A program made the position numbers and the translations under genes. Below are positions 11,284 through 21,756 of a DNA stretch of 64,000 bases, piece after piece. Below the pieces are notes generated by a model that made no database searches, was not told where the DNA came from, and saw nothing but the letters and a program-made list of their open reading frames with translations. Position 1 is the first letter of the stretch; every line of letters begins with the position of its first letter. Location: contig JALGQZ010000009.1 in assembly GCA_023105745.1 (NCBI GenBank), positions 32,912,409 through 32,976,408 of the forward strand. The letters are read 5' to 3'. The stretch is from Austropuccinia psidii. Taxonomy: Eukaryota > Basidiomycota > Pucciniomycetes > Pucciniales > Sphaerophragmiaceae.

Positions 11284-14094
11284 TCATTGATGAGACTCTT
11301 TTGTCCTCATGGAGGCTCTTGATCCTTTTGAAAAAGAATCTTTATCTGAAACATCATCCAGCTTTACCCATTGGTCTTTTTCTGGTGGTTCTTTCCTTCT
11401 TTCTGTTAAATAATCCCTATTGGAATATCTTTTTATTTGATTGGGGTTGTCAGTTTCAAAGTAGAACTTTCTTTGTTTGTCTTGCCCGATTATCAAGTAA
11501 CTCTCTAGGTAATTATGTATGCTTATGCCATAGATTCTATGGTACTCTGTACCCATTAAAAATCCATCAAACTTAGCATTTTCAAGTACCACAAATTCAA
11601 TGTGTAATCTGAGGTTTCCCATTTTGTGTGGTATTATAATTATTTTTTGGATTATTCCAAGTGACTTCATTTTGCCTGCAGCACTTTTAAAGCTTCTTGC
11701 TTTTGTTAAAAGCATCTCTGCATTCCACATTGGAAAGTGTCTGTCCAAGTATTCTTTGGCTACCACTGAGCAATTTGCTCCTGTGTCAAAAATCAAAGGA
11801 TGCTTTTTATTTTCAATGTACACATCAAGCTTTGATTTTGCTCCATGAATAAACGCCACACCAGTTTTGGGTACTTCCAAATACTCTTTAGCATCAATGG
11901 TTCTGCCACTTCTGTCTTCACCTTTTTTGGGTTGAATGAGTTCTGGTTTCAAAGAGTTTCCTAGGACTGATTCTGTTTTCTCTTCCTCATACTCTAATAA
12001 ATATTGTTCAATAGGCTCTGATCCACTATCTGAATCCTGTCTTAGCCCATTTCCCATGCTGTCAGAGTCAGATTTGTACTCCATGTGTTCTTCTACTGAC
12101 TCTTCCTCTATTGCAAATATTTTCTTTTTTCCCTTGGGACAATTATTTGCATAGTGGTCAGGTGATCCACAGTTATGGCATGTGTTCCTTCTCCTTGGTG
12201 CTTCTTCACCATTAGTAGGTTTGAGGTCTTTTTCCATGAGTATCTTTGGTTTTTCTCTGCTATCATGTGACCTATAGGGTGAACTACTGCCAATTGATGT
12301 CTTTTTTCTGACATCTTGTATGACATTTGCTATGTCATCAATGCTGCTTATTTTGCTGCATCTGCACTTTACTGCATGTTCTAAGTCTCCTGGAAGTTTT
12401 GTCAGAATCTTATGATTTCTCATCTCTATTGTCATGTTTGGATCAATAGATTTGAGTCTTTTGGTTTGTTTAAGACACCATTCATAAGGGTCTTTTTCTG
12501 TAGAGTATCTGTCACTCTCAAAAGAGATGGTTTTTTGCCAAATCCAAGTACCATTGCTGTACTTTTGTATTATTTGGTTTCTCCACCATGGCCAGCTTTT
12601 CCTACCATGTATCTCTTTCATTTCAGTGTACCATATATTTGCATGGCCTCTGAATGCAGTGTTGAGTCTTGTGGTGATCCAGTAGTCTGGTATCTTTGGT
12701 ACATGAACAAAAAGTCGATTAATATAATCAATAAGCTCCATATGATCATATTCTCCAATTCCTGAGAATTTAGGCCAATTTACCACATCAGGTAATTGCT
12801 TCAATGCTTGTTTCTCGGAGTAACTGAGGTTCTCACCATCTTGGTAAATAGACTCAGACCTTAACTTTGGATCCTGGGATTCAGGAGCTTGGTTTTCTGA
12901 TTCTTCCTCTTTTACTTTGGTGATTGGTTTATCCTCTTGAGTCGTTTGAGGGAAGAAATTATCTTCTTTTTCCTCCTTTTTATAGAGAAAATCCACTTCT
13001 TTTTCCAGGATTTCCTGTTGAGATTGGATGTTTCTTAAATCTCTTCTCACAGCTTGTTGTTCCTCTAGTATTGAGTTCAACTGTCTGTTTTTAGTTTCAA
13101 ATTCTGCCCAAATTCTGGATAGATTTGTGTTCAAGTCTTCTATGACTGTTGCTTGGAAGGAATTTTCTTCCTTGAGTGTTTTCATTTCTGAAGTCACTTC
13201 TTGAACATGATCATATGTCCAATCCATGAATTTACCCATGTTGGACCATATGAAACTACTACCTCTGGAATCTGTGGTTTCAAATTTTTGAGGGGGTATT
13301 TTATCATCAATAGGCTTAAGCTGAGGATCAATTGATTCTGAGCTAACACTATTGGTAGGTACAGTGTCTTTTAGGATTTGTGTTCCTCTTAGACTAATTT
13401 TATTCATTGTTTCATCAAAGGATCTGATTCTATCTTCTCCTTCCTGAAAGAATTCTTGTTTTCTACTAGGGCTCCATGTCCTCTGCTGGAAACCACCAGG
13501 GATGACTGGAGAGTCCTGGAAATATTGTCCTTTGGACTTCAAGTCCTGTAGCTGTTGGACTGATGTGGGAAAGATGGAATTTCTTCTTCCATGCCTTGGT
13601 GTTCCTGAATCAGATTGGGCTCTTCCATATGCCAAGAATTCTCTATGGCTTGGATTTCTGTTTGATTCCCTCTGATTAAAATCTCTTCTGAGAGTATGAA
13701 ATGGCTGTTGAGATTCCAACTTTTCATTTCTTCCAGAATCTTTTGGCAAGTAATAAGATTGACTCATATTTTTTGCCTCATTATTCCAATTTCCTCCCAT
13801 GATACTCCCATGGTTAAGGTTTTCTTGTCCATACTCCATGTGAAAAAGTCTTTTAGGAGTACATGAATATGAGTTATTTTCCCTGCATCTGTCCAATCTT
13901 TTTGTTGGACTGGGCTGAATTTGGTTTGGGGTGGGACTTTGAGCAGGAGTTTCCTGATAATAAGTCCTTTGTTGGTTATTTGATCCAGAAGGGGGTGGCC
14001 TTCTCCCTTTGTTTCTTCTTTGCCAGATTTCTGGCTGATTTCTTGGGTATCCAAGATCTCTGAGAAATGGAGTTGTCATGTTAAAAAATGACAA
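11284..14094 (-). CDS. Gag-protease protein with chromodomain-tail remnant
   Basis: 936 codons without a stop, the only long intact ORF in the window. It would form the particle and cleave Gag. The N-terminal about 280 residues are Gln/Asn/Ser-rich and probably disordered. A coiled coil lies near 300-375 (EEQQAVRRDLRNIQSQQ). The retrotransposon Gag core is near 430-610 (GEYDHMELIDYINRLF, NIWYTEMKEIHGRKSW). A complete CCHC knuckle (CHNCGSPDHYANNC) is near 637-650. The aspartic protease motif FDTGANCS is near 766-773. After the protease the protein skips RT, RNase H and integrase and ends with a polyprotein-like tail (DKDSFSKGSRASMRTKESHQ) that matches the family B C-terminus. The ATG at 14094 lies inside a likely 71-base intron (14060-14130), so the true N-terminus is probably spliced from 14131-14271. 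Confidence 0.88.
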   Translation of the reverse strand: MSFFNMTTPFLRDLGYPRNQPEIWQRRNKGRRPPPSGSNNQQRTYYQETPAQSPTPNQIQPSPTKRLDRCRENNSYSCTPKRLFHMEYGQENLNHGSIMGGNWNNEAKNMSQSYYLPKDSGRNEKLESQQPFHTLRRDFNQRESNRNPSHREFLAYGRAQSDSGTPRHGRRNSIFPTSVQQLQDLKSKGQYFQDSPVIPGGFQQRTWSPSRKQEFFQEGEDRIRSFDETMNKISLRGTQILKDTVPTNSVSSESIDPQLKPIDDKIPPQKFETTDSRGSSFIWSNMGKFMDWTYDHVQEVTSEMKTLKEENSFQATVIEDLNTNLSRIWAEFETKNRQLNSILEEQQAVRRDLRNIQSQQEILEKEVDFLYKKEEKEDNFFPQTTQEDKPITKVKEEESENQAPESQDPKLRSESIYQDGENLSYSEKQALKQLPDVVNWPKFSGIGEYDHMELIDYINRLFVHVPKIPDYWITTRLNTAFRGHANIWYTEMKEIHGRKSWPWWRNQIIQKYSNGTWIWQKTISFESDRYSTEKDPYEWCLKQTKRLKSIDPNMTIEMRNHKILTKLPGDLEHAVKCRCSKISSIDDIANVIQDVRKKTSIGSSSPYRSHDSREKPKILMEKDLKPTNGEEAPRRRNTCHNCGSPDHYANNCPKGKKKIFAIEEESVEEHMEYKSDSDSMGNGLRQDSDSGSEPIEQYLLEYEEEKTESVLGNSLKPELIQPKKGEDRSGRTIDAKEYLEVPKTGVAFIHGAKSKLDVYIENKKHPLIFDTGANCSVVAKEYLDRHFPMWNAEMLLTKARSFKSAAGKMKSLGIIQKIIIIPHKMGNLRLHIEFVVLENAKFDGFLMGTEYHRIYGISIHNYLESYLIIGQDKQRKFYFETDNPNQIKRYSNRDYLTERRKEPPEKDQWVKLDDVSDKDSFSKGSRASMRTKESHQ
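13539..14059 (-). pseudogene. ORF-a of the Gag-protease element (overlaps gag in another frame)
   Basis: In a frame different from gag, the minus strand encodes a peptide homologous to ORF-a of family B: VLLKDFFTWSMDKKTL matches LLKDLFQ-SMDNKRFNL of the outer B copy, and NQTEIQAIEN matches NQATIQAIEE. The frame is open from the intron acceptor at 14060 except for one TGA near 13752-13754, then open to a stop at 13539. Joining exon 14131-14271 at the CAG acceptor gives this frame. It overlaps the first about 180 codons of gag. Function unknown. The single stop may inactivate it or mark a shorter product. Confidence 0.6.
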
Positions 14095-14130
14095 AAGACA
14101 AAAATTCTGTATTTTCCAAGGTTTCTTTAC
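14060..14130 (-). other. Predicted 71-base intron in the 5' part of gag/ORF-a
   Basis: The donor is AAAG|GTAAAG at 14130 and the acceptor CTCAG at 14060 (minus strand), at the same place and phase as the intron in inner Gypsy B (30898-30965). The exon bases after the acceptor begin AG. Using CAG as the acceptor gives ORF-a; using the AG two bases later gives the Gag frame. Confidence 0.6.
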
Positions 14131-14271
14131 CTTTAAAAGGCCCTTGGACTGATTTCTGCTTTATACCCTTTTGCAATTTTGCTTGGGAGTTGGTACTGCC
14201 TCCTTGTCTTTGAGGCTGGTACAGATGAATTTCACTGTGATTTTGTCTCAAATGGAATGTATTTTTTTCCA
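14131..14271 (-). CDS. Likely upstream coding exon of gag/ORF-a
   Basis: The exon starts after a CTTTCAAG acceptor with TGGAA (VEKNTFHLRQ...), mirroring GATTCAG|TGGAAGA in the B copies (VEDNFIPLET...). It ends ...KQKSVQGPFK then G before the GTAAAG donor, matching VQGTVKG in B. It lacks an ATG at its start, implying a further upstream exon joined across the leader. Confidence 0.5.
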
Positions 14272-15892
14272 CTTGAAAGCAAATGGAGAAAGTTTGTAAT
14301 TCAATTTGAATAAACAAAATTTCCAATTCCTTACTGTTATTTCTTCTGAGTTTGGTTTGATATCTGAGTTTTAATTATTTATTATTATTATTATTTTATT
14401 TTTTATTTTTTTTGAAGAAATAACAGTTTTGTTTCACTTATTTTTTATAAGTAAAGTATTTAAAAGTTTATATCATTAAACTTGAATATTATTGATAAGT
14501 TATTTACTTATTGAAATTGAAAAATCAACTGTTAATAGTTCAATTTACAATTTTTTCTTTCTTTAGAGAAAAGAAAAGGGTCTATACAATAATTTTGTTG
14601 TATGATTAAGTTTTATTTTGTTGTTATTTGATTATTTATCAAATAAAACAAATTTCAATCAATTTCCTCCTCAGTTTAAGAAAGAACAGATTGTATTAAA
14701 TAATATTGATCTTAAATATTAAAGAATTAGAATAATAATGAACTTATTATTATTAAAATTTATTTATTTATTTATTATTATTTTTTTTATTTATTATTTT
14801 TATTTTTTTTTTTTTTAAAAAAAAAATTGATGAATTTTTCCTCAATTTGAGTAGAAAAGATTCTTCTTCAATAATATTCAATTTGAATATTAAAGAATTG
14901 AAATAATAATAAAATTATTATTCAAATATTTATTGTTGGTTTACAATAAATATTATGATTTAAATTAATTTTACACAATTTGGTAGAAATTAATTATACT
15001 TTCTATTTAAATATACTATTTGTATATAAAAATAAGTTTGAGAAGTTAATAATAATTACTTATTATTATTAAAATTGATGAATTTTTCCTCAACTTGAGT
15101 AGAAAGATTCTTCTTCAATAATATTCAATTTGAATATTAAAGAATTGAAATAATAATAAAATTATTATTTAAATATCTATTGTTGGTTTACAATAAATAT
15201 TATGATTTAAATTAATTTTACACAATTTGGTAAAAATTAATTATACTTTCTATTTAAATATACTATTTGTATATAAAAATAAGTTTGAGAAGTTAATAAT
15301 AATTACTTATTATTATCAATTTTCGTGGTAAATTGATAATAATGACTTATTATTATTGAGATTTTTTTTTTTTGATTATTTATCAAAAAAAGAAATTTTA
15401 ATGAATTTTTCCTCAACTTGAGTAAAAAAAAGATCTTTTTCAATAATATTCAATTTGAATATTAAAGAATTGAAATAATAAAATTATTACTTCAATATTT
15501 ATTGTTGATTTACAATAAATATTATGATTTAAATTAATTTTTACACAATTTGGTAAAAAATAATGTTTTTTTATTTAAATATACTGTTTGTATATAAAAA
15601 TAACTTTGAAAAATTAATAATAATTATTTATTATTATTAATTTTCGTGAAAATTGCAATATAAAGCTTTGAAGAGTATAAATACTCAAAAATAAAATAAA
15701 ATATATTGTTTAATATATTTTGATAAAATACAATATATAAAAAATATATATTATATTTTTATAATATAAGAGATGAAAATTAGTTAAAAAATGAAAAAAC
15801 TCGAAATTGTACTTACTTTTATAGTAAAAAACCTTCAAAGATAGTGAAAATGATCCAAAAATCGCCAAAATAGGTCCAGAATAGGTTAAAAC
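14272..15892 (-). other. Long AT-rich untranslated leader of the Gag-protease element
   Basis: Between the candidate primer-binding site and the first recognised exon there are 1.6 kb without coding potential, extremely AT-rich with ATT/TTTA microsatellite runs (14370-14420, 14740-14830) and a tandem array (14823-15660). The AG|TGGAA acceptor at its coding end suggests that much of it is removed as a leader intron; the donor is not identified. Confidence 0.6.
14823..15660 (-). repeat. Tandem array in the leader, three long units
   Basis: Three copies of a 240-320-bp unit. Each carries, in plus orientation, GAATTTTTCCTCAA, CAATAATATTCAATTTGAATA, a TTTACAATAAATATTATGA block and ACACAATTTGGTA (at about 14,976, 15,219 and 15,543). 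Units 1 and 2 are nearly identical; unit 3 follows an extra 70-bp insert. A degraded partial unit precedes them near 14,640-14,740. Confidence 0.85.
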
Positions 15893-15911
15893 AACGGCCA
15901 GGCCCCCAAAA
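15893..15911 (-). other. Candidate primer-binding site
   Basis: Directly after the 5' LTR on the minus strand comes TTTTGGGGGCCTGGC. The same word follows the 5' LTRs of outer B, inner B, B5 and Gypsy C, so it is the conserved minus-strand priming region. I cannot match it to a tRNA without a search. Confidence 0.6.
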
Positions 15912-17416
15912 TGTCAGGGTGAGTCTATGTAGTAGCTTAAAAATAGTAAATACAAGCTAGCACTATGACTGTGACACACACAAAATAAATAAAAATTAAG
16001 TCTTCAGGTCCTACTGCTATGTGGTAACAGTGGTGATGAGTCTATTGAGGACCTGGGTTGCAATGCTCTAATATCTTTGACTGTAAAGAAACACTACAAT
16101 AATTAATGATTTTAATTATATCAATATAATCCTAAGAGTACCACTGGTATAAGACAGTTTTACTACGTAAGGATGTTAATTCATGATAAGATGAGTCTTT
16201 TCCAGTGAGGAAAGACCTGCTTTTATCTCCTCTGAGGACTGTGAAAGACTGGTAGGCTCTTCACACGTCTACAGAGTGAAAATTTTCACTCTGGAGGCTG
16301 GGTTGTGGTTCTGTACCATCAATTCTGATGTCAGCATAGTCAGAATTGTGGTTTTTGGACCACAAATGATCATTCTGGATCAATACAGGGTGAAAAAACT
16401 CTTCACAGGCCACGTCAGCACCATTGTGACGTGTCCAGAGTGTCTGGATGACTAATATTAGTCATTCTGGGCGGGTTTAAGCTTTAAACAACCATTATTT
16501 TAAGTATCAAGCCAGTACTGGTTGGTACAGGTTTGGTACAGGCCAGTATTGGTCAAAATACTTTCAACCAAGATATCTCAGTCAGTTTTTGAGATATCAA
16601 GAGACCAAGAGCACAGAATTGAAGGGCTTAATGAGCTCTTCAATTTGGTATGCTTCATGCTTACCCTCCTTGCAAATAGCAAAAGTTATAAGGGTTTTAC
16701 GTTTTTGGATGTAATTTTGTACATCAGTATGAGGCTTCAAAAACTTCCATGCTAGATATCTTCTTCAATTTGGAAGATATCTGTATTCTGATGATACAGT
16801 TTTGTAGGGCTTGATTAGCTCTACAGTTTGGTATATTACACTGTACAGTTGTAGGAGTGTATGCCAAAGATACAGGGGTTTGTTTATTTTCTTGTTTTCA
16901 GAATATCTGTATTTTGGTTATTAAACCTTTGAACCAAGATCCCTCAGTCAATTTAAGAGATACAGAGGTCTAAGGTGTCTCAAATTAAAGCTCTTGTTGA
17001 GATCTTTAATTTGGTTATACTTTTGTACAGTTTTGTACAAGCCCTCTTTGACTTTCAGGGGGACTTGGTTTTGAAAATAAGGTTATATGGTATCTCCAGT
17101 TGTAGTGGTGTTACAACAACATGGATGATATCATTGTGTAGCTCTCTATGTGAGCTTTAAGAAAAATACCATTTTGGTATAGAATAACTTAAATATGCAT
17201 AAGTTAGATGAGAGGTGAAAATAAGGGTTTTGACTTGTTTATTCTCCTCTATGTTTCCTTATTCTGTTTGGATAAGGTTGGTGTTTAATTTAAGAGGATT
17301 GTTTTTTCCTCTTATTTATTACCTGTATTGACTATGTTTGCTCAATACTTGTCATACCATTATTTATGGTATGTTGGATGTCATGCTGGTGCTCTGTTTT
17401 GAGTCACAGGCTGACA
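15912..17416 (-). repeat. 5' LTR of the Gag-protease element
   Basis: 1,505 bp, the same length as the 3' LTR and about 99.7% identical by eye. It ends against the GTATT target duplication and the resumed Copia-2 gag. Confidence 0.93.
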
Positions 17417-17421
17417 GTATT

Positions 17422-17974
17422 TGGTGACAAAGGATTCACCAAATTGCAAATCTTACTGCAATAACTGAAGTCATCATTAGGTGGTGTATGGACTGATGAT
17501 TCCCTAACGGCAATGTTTTTTCATCAATTTAATAAAATTTTTCTTCATCATATTGTGAATGATCTTTATGCAAAAAAATCAATTGATCCATCCTGTGTCA
17601 TCACTGCACAAGAAATTATGTAAGTGGCACAATGATTTTAACAGCAAGAAGAAGCAAAAACAATCTCCAATGTCATGGAATTTTCTTCTGGTAGAGGACA
17701 AATAAAAAACACGCCTCATCAGCAGTATTAGCCTCGAATTTCTTGACAAATGGATGTGTCACTCAAGTCCCAAGCAGATAACAGGTCCTCTAGGTATCCA
17801 CACCCAAGAACACACCCAGCAGCATGGGAAACCAAATGGCTTAGCCCCAACCATCCATGTAGCTACTGCTTTGAGTGGGGTCACTGGGCTATGGATTGTC
17901 CAAGAAAATCCACTGGAAAACCTCCAATTAAAGATCCTAAAAAAAGGACTCAGCCTTCAGATACTGCAAGTTGA
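17422..17974 (+). pseudogene. Copia-2 Gag, C-terminal part with CCHC knuckle
   Basis: Resumes the Gag interrupted at 9754 (FGDKGFTKLQILLQ...), with several stops. The last 74 codons (17750-17974) hold an intact zinc knuckle, CSYCFEWGHWAMDC, followed by a basic, Pro-rich tail. The knuckle binds RNA during packaging in this family. Confidence 0.75.
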
Positions 17975-18492
17975 AATTTGTATTGCACCCTGCTTTGGTC
18001 AAAATTGAAGAAGAGAACCAAGGGAAGGCCAAAGTAACATCTGTACAAGCAACTACTGGGTATAGCAAGTTAGTGTTAACTGACTCTGGGGCTACACATT
18101 ATGTGGCTGGGTATTGTTTGTTATTTATCACTTACAAAAAAATTAATCTTGAACTATCTGTTGCTACTACAGCAAAGCATCCAGTAGTTGGTATAGGGAC
18201 AATCAAATTATATACTGAGAATGGTGACTTGTGGTTGCATAATGCCTTACACTGTCAAGATGTACCAGGAGTTGTAGTATCACGTGGAAAATTCCATACA
18301 AACAGCGGTCAAGTCAGATTTAGGAATGGTATTTTTTGTTTTTGGAAAAACAAGACAATTTGTAATAGCGTTAAGGTGAACAATAGGTGGCTTTTGAAAA
18401 ATATTCCAAATCTATGCTGTGATGAAATTACTTTAAAAAAAAGAACCTTATTTCCAACTTGTTTTACAACAGACTGGTGCATGTTTCAATGA
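17971..18492 (+). pseudogene. Copia-2 protease region
   Basis: 173 codons overlapping the end of Gag in another frame. The aspartic protease motif is TDSGATHYVAG, near residue 33. The copia protease tail (VVGIGTIKLYTENGD, LHNALHCQDVPGVVVS) follows. The frame stops before integrase, which continues in a different frame, so a frameshift lies near 18,440-18,490. Confidence 0.72.
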
Positions 18493-20990
18493 GAACAGTT
18501 AGGAGAATGAAGAAATTAGGCTGCGTTGAAGGTTTATCAACTGATGTAAGCTATGGAGATATCCCTCACTTTCAATCTTGCACATTGGAAAAGAGCAGAT
18601 ATACACCAACTATTCCAGTTTCCCAACAAGTAGCCAGCATACCAAGAGATGTCATTGCAGTGGATCTCATGGGACCATTTTCTTTATTGGTGGATACATT
18701 CCTATAGGCTATGATCATTCTAGACCATTTTTCCTCTCTTGTGGCTTTTATACCACTGAAGGCTAAATGAGATTCAGCAAAGCATCTGAAAGACTGGCTG
18801 GTACAGTTTGCCAATATTGCACACACTACAATTAAGAGGGTTCTTATAGACAATGGAGATGAATTTACCTCCTCATTCCTATTTTCATTCTTCAGAGAAA
18901 AAGGTATTGTCCATGAGAAAAAAATATCTGACAAACACCATCAAAACGGCAAGGTAGAGGGAACAAACAGGACTCTGGAAGAGGCAGTGAGATCAATGAT
19001 GATATGGGCAAATCTGCCATCCAATTTTTGGACATATGCTCTGCAACATACAGCGTAGGTTTTTGATTAAGTTCTACATGCCAACAATGACATTACACCC
19101 TATGAAGCAGTCATCAAGAAAAAGCTGTCTCTCTCCCTCTTATGTGTGTTTGGATGCAAGGCATTTGTACACAAAATGACCCAAAAAAAAGAATCAATCG
19201 CAAAAGCAAAGGAAGTCATACATCTAGGAGTGGTTCAGGACTCACATGGATGGGTTTTCTTTGACCAAGAAACAGTGAAATCTTTCAGGGGTAAATCTGT
19301 AATTTTCAAAGAAAATATGTTTCCATAGATCAGCAATGCAGGGAGGATTCACTTGAGCCTAATCAAGCAGAAAAATCTGTTAGATGACAGCTTGATATGT
19401 GAAATGAGAGAACAGGATGAATGTTTAAAACTACTAAATGTATCAAGAATGTACTGTAATGGGCCACCAGCTAACTACCAGGAAGCAAAAACAACACCAC
19501 AGGCTTCTGAATGGATGACAGCTTGCAAGGAAGAATTGATGAATTTGAAAAGTATGGGGGTATTTGAAGAAGTGGAACAAGACAACAACACACAAATTCT
19601 AGGAACACAATGGGTCTTTGCATTTAAGTCAGACTCAGATGGCAGGCCAATACAACACAAGGCTCATCTAGTTGTACAAGGAAATTGACAAATATGGGGT
19701 GTGAACTTTGAAGAGATTTTTTCTCCAACACCAAAATTTGCAACACTGCAGTCAATCCTCACAATTGCAAACAAACATGCTTGGAAAACTAACATCTTTT
19801 ATGTTACCTCAGCTTACCTACACAGCAAAATTGATCAGACAATTTTTGTCAAACTGCCTCCAGGAGTAACCATAGGTGAGAACAAAGTTTTAAATCTGAA
19901 AAAGGCCCTATATGGATTAAAGCAAGTGGGAAGATATTGGTAGATAAATCTAAAGGAAATTCTAAAAGAGATTGGATTCAAAGCAAATGAAAATGATCAA
20001 AGTACGTATGTGTACAGACATGGGGAAGACTATGATACTTTGTGGATTCAGGTAGACAATGGCATATTGGTAACAAGAAATGATACCATCATGGAGATGC
20101 TAAAATTGAAGCTGACAGAAAAATCGAAGTTAAGATGGGACAAAGGTATCAACAGTTTAGTGGGGATTGAAATAAACAGGGAAGGAACTGGTTTCATTCT
20201 AAAGCAACCCAGACTGATTAAGAAATTAATACAAGCAACAGACAGTCATTCAACAGAAAGTAAACCGCTTCCAGAAATCAAACTAAAATCATCCCCAGCA
20301 TCACAAATTAAACATAAATATCTATTGGCAATAGGGATGATACTATACTTGTCACAAGCTATGCGTCCAGATGTCATGTATGCTGTGAATTACTTAGCCA
20401 GGTTTGCAATGAACACTAAACATGATCACTGGGAGGCACTCAAGAATCTGGTAGACTACATCAGTACAGCCAAACATCAAGCTTTACAAGTGGGAGTGGA
20501 CAATGCAAGGAGGAGTATGGATGTTTACATTGACACAAATTGGGGAGGAGAAGGCTCAAGATCACAACAGGGTTTTTGTATTGTTCTATATGGCACGATG
20601 GTAGCTTGGAACTTAAAAATGAAATCTTGTATCACAATCTCAACATGTCAAGCTGAATACATGGCTTTATCATTTGAAACAAGAGAAATGTTATGGCTAG
20701 TGTCAAATCTGGAAGACATGATTGGACATCAATGTCCAGCTTTACTTTTGGAAAACAGATCAGCAATTCAAATTGCAAATAAATCCAGCAGAAAGAGGAA
20801 GTCAAGACACATTCAGAGGGAGTTTCACATTATCAATGAGCTGGAAGTAAGTGGAAAGGTAACAATAGACTGGATTTCAACAACTGATAATATGGCAGAT
20901 ATCTTCACCAAATGGCAAAGAAAAATCAAGACCAGTAAATTTAGAGATTGTATGGACGGTTTGTGGGGGTGGATGTTAAGAAGAAATTAG
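18459..20990 (+). pseudogene. Copia-2 Pol (integrase, RT, RNase H), nonsense-broken
   Basis: A single frame runs from integrase to RNase H with six or more in-frame stops (including about 18,705, 19,326, 19,686 and 19,941) and no frameshift. Integrase shows AVDLMGPF, LIDNGDEF and HHQNGKVEGTNR. The region after it shows FGCKAFVHK. RT shows WVFAFKSDSDGRP, KKALYGLKQ and a catalytic box reading QVDN instead of xxDD. RNase H shows YIDTNWGGE, STCQAEYMAL and KSRHIQREFHII. Pol ends in GWMLRRN at the polypurine tract (TGTGGGGGTGGA) of the 3' LTR. Confidence 0.83.
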
Positions 20991-21152
20991 AAGATTATGA
21001 TGATAGTATCAAATTACACAAACCCTATATGAATTGTAACTACAATATAAATACTTAAGCTTGTACCCCGGGAAAAGATCTCTTTTCTCCAGGGGTGTCT
21101 ATTTATTTTTTCTTATACTACTTGTATAACATTGATTATCATCCTTTAAACA
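20974..21152 (+). repeat. Copia-2 3' LTR
   Basis: About 179 bp, starting TGTTAAGAAG. It matches the 5' LTR with about 10% substitutions and a 15-base insert (GATCTCTTTTCTCC). Pol overlaps its first bases. The 3' edge is uncertain by about 2 bp because the LTR end CA overlaps the repeated CATCC. Confidence 0.8.
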
Positions 21153-21155
21153 TCC

Positions 21156-21756
21156 AATTGTTTATGACCAGACCCCCCTCCCCACAAAAAAAGGCCAGCA
21201 ATTTTTTCATTTTTTCTTTGAAATTTGAATTTTTTAGATTTCTTTCTTATAGTTTGATAATTCTCCCTATATTTTTATCCTTTCAAAATCAACAACTTAT
21301 GCCTAAATTCTCCAATCATCAAGATTAAATTTGGGAACTCCAAAAAAGACAAATAAAAATTTCCAGGAAATTGAGGAATACATAAGGATGGAGATTTCAA
21401 TTACACCCAAATTACAAAACAAAGGGAAAATGTTTTTCCAAAATTCCCAGGTGACTGCATTGATTTTTTAATGTGTATCAAGTGGAGCAAGATGTAAAGG
21501 CAATGTTGGATAGGCTTACTGTCAGTCATTTAGTCTTATTGCTTGAATATGGTTTTGCTGTAATATCTTATTATAACCATATTCTTTTAATTTATATGAT
21601 TGATTGAGTGTCAGGGGTCTCCCAAGAAGAGTTTTGTTTGAAAAGATTTCTAAATATGAGGTATTTTGATTCCAATAAAGAAGTCCACACCACCCAGTAG
21701 GAATTTTCTAGAATGTAAAACCTAAGCAAAGCTCACAGGAATTTCCAGAATGATGG
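21156..21756. other. Unassigned AT-rich flank
   Basis: No ORF, LTR edge or repeat that I can tie to another part of the window. It precedes solo LTR X1 and continues after it at 23,355, so this is the sequence X1 inserted into. Confidence 0.4.

Larger units (their letters stand above)
9755..17416 (-). mobile_element. Young non-autonomous Gypsy-derived element (Gag-protease only)
   Basis: A 7,662-bp element on the minus strand with perfect TSDs GTATT at 9750-9754 and 17417-17421. Both LTRs are 1,505 bp and differ at about four positions by eye, so insertion is recent. Its LTR ends (TGTCAGCCTGTGACTC...CTGACA), the sequence after the 5' LTR, Gag and the last residues of the polyprotein all match Gypsy family B here. 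RT, RNase H, integrase and most of the chromodomain are missing. The 936-codon Gag-protease frame is unbroken. The design is that of a terminal-repeat element with GAG (TR-GAG), which would need polymerase and integrase from relatives. Confidence 0.93.
9072..21152 (+). mobile_element. Copia-2: older Ty1/copia element split by a nested insertion
   Basis: The LTRs begin TGTTAAGAAG at 9072 and 20974. CATCC occurs directly before the element (9067-9071) and at 21151-21155, which fits a 5-bp TSD; the exact 3' edge is ambiguous by two bases. The LTRs differ at about 10% of compared positions plus a short indel, so it is older than Copia-1. Gag, protease, integrase, RT and RNase H follow in copia order, all broken by stops. 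A 7.66-kb element sits in gag. Without that insertion Copia-2 is about 4.4 kb. Confidence 0.88.

Noticed and set aside
14094..14094. ATG at 14094 as the certain start of the Gag-protease protein
   Set aside because: It falls inside an interval with conserved intron boundaries (14060-14130); upstream exon homology suggests the real start is further 5'.
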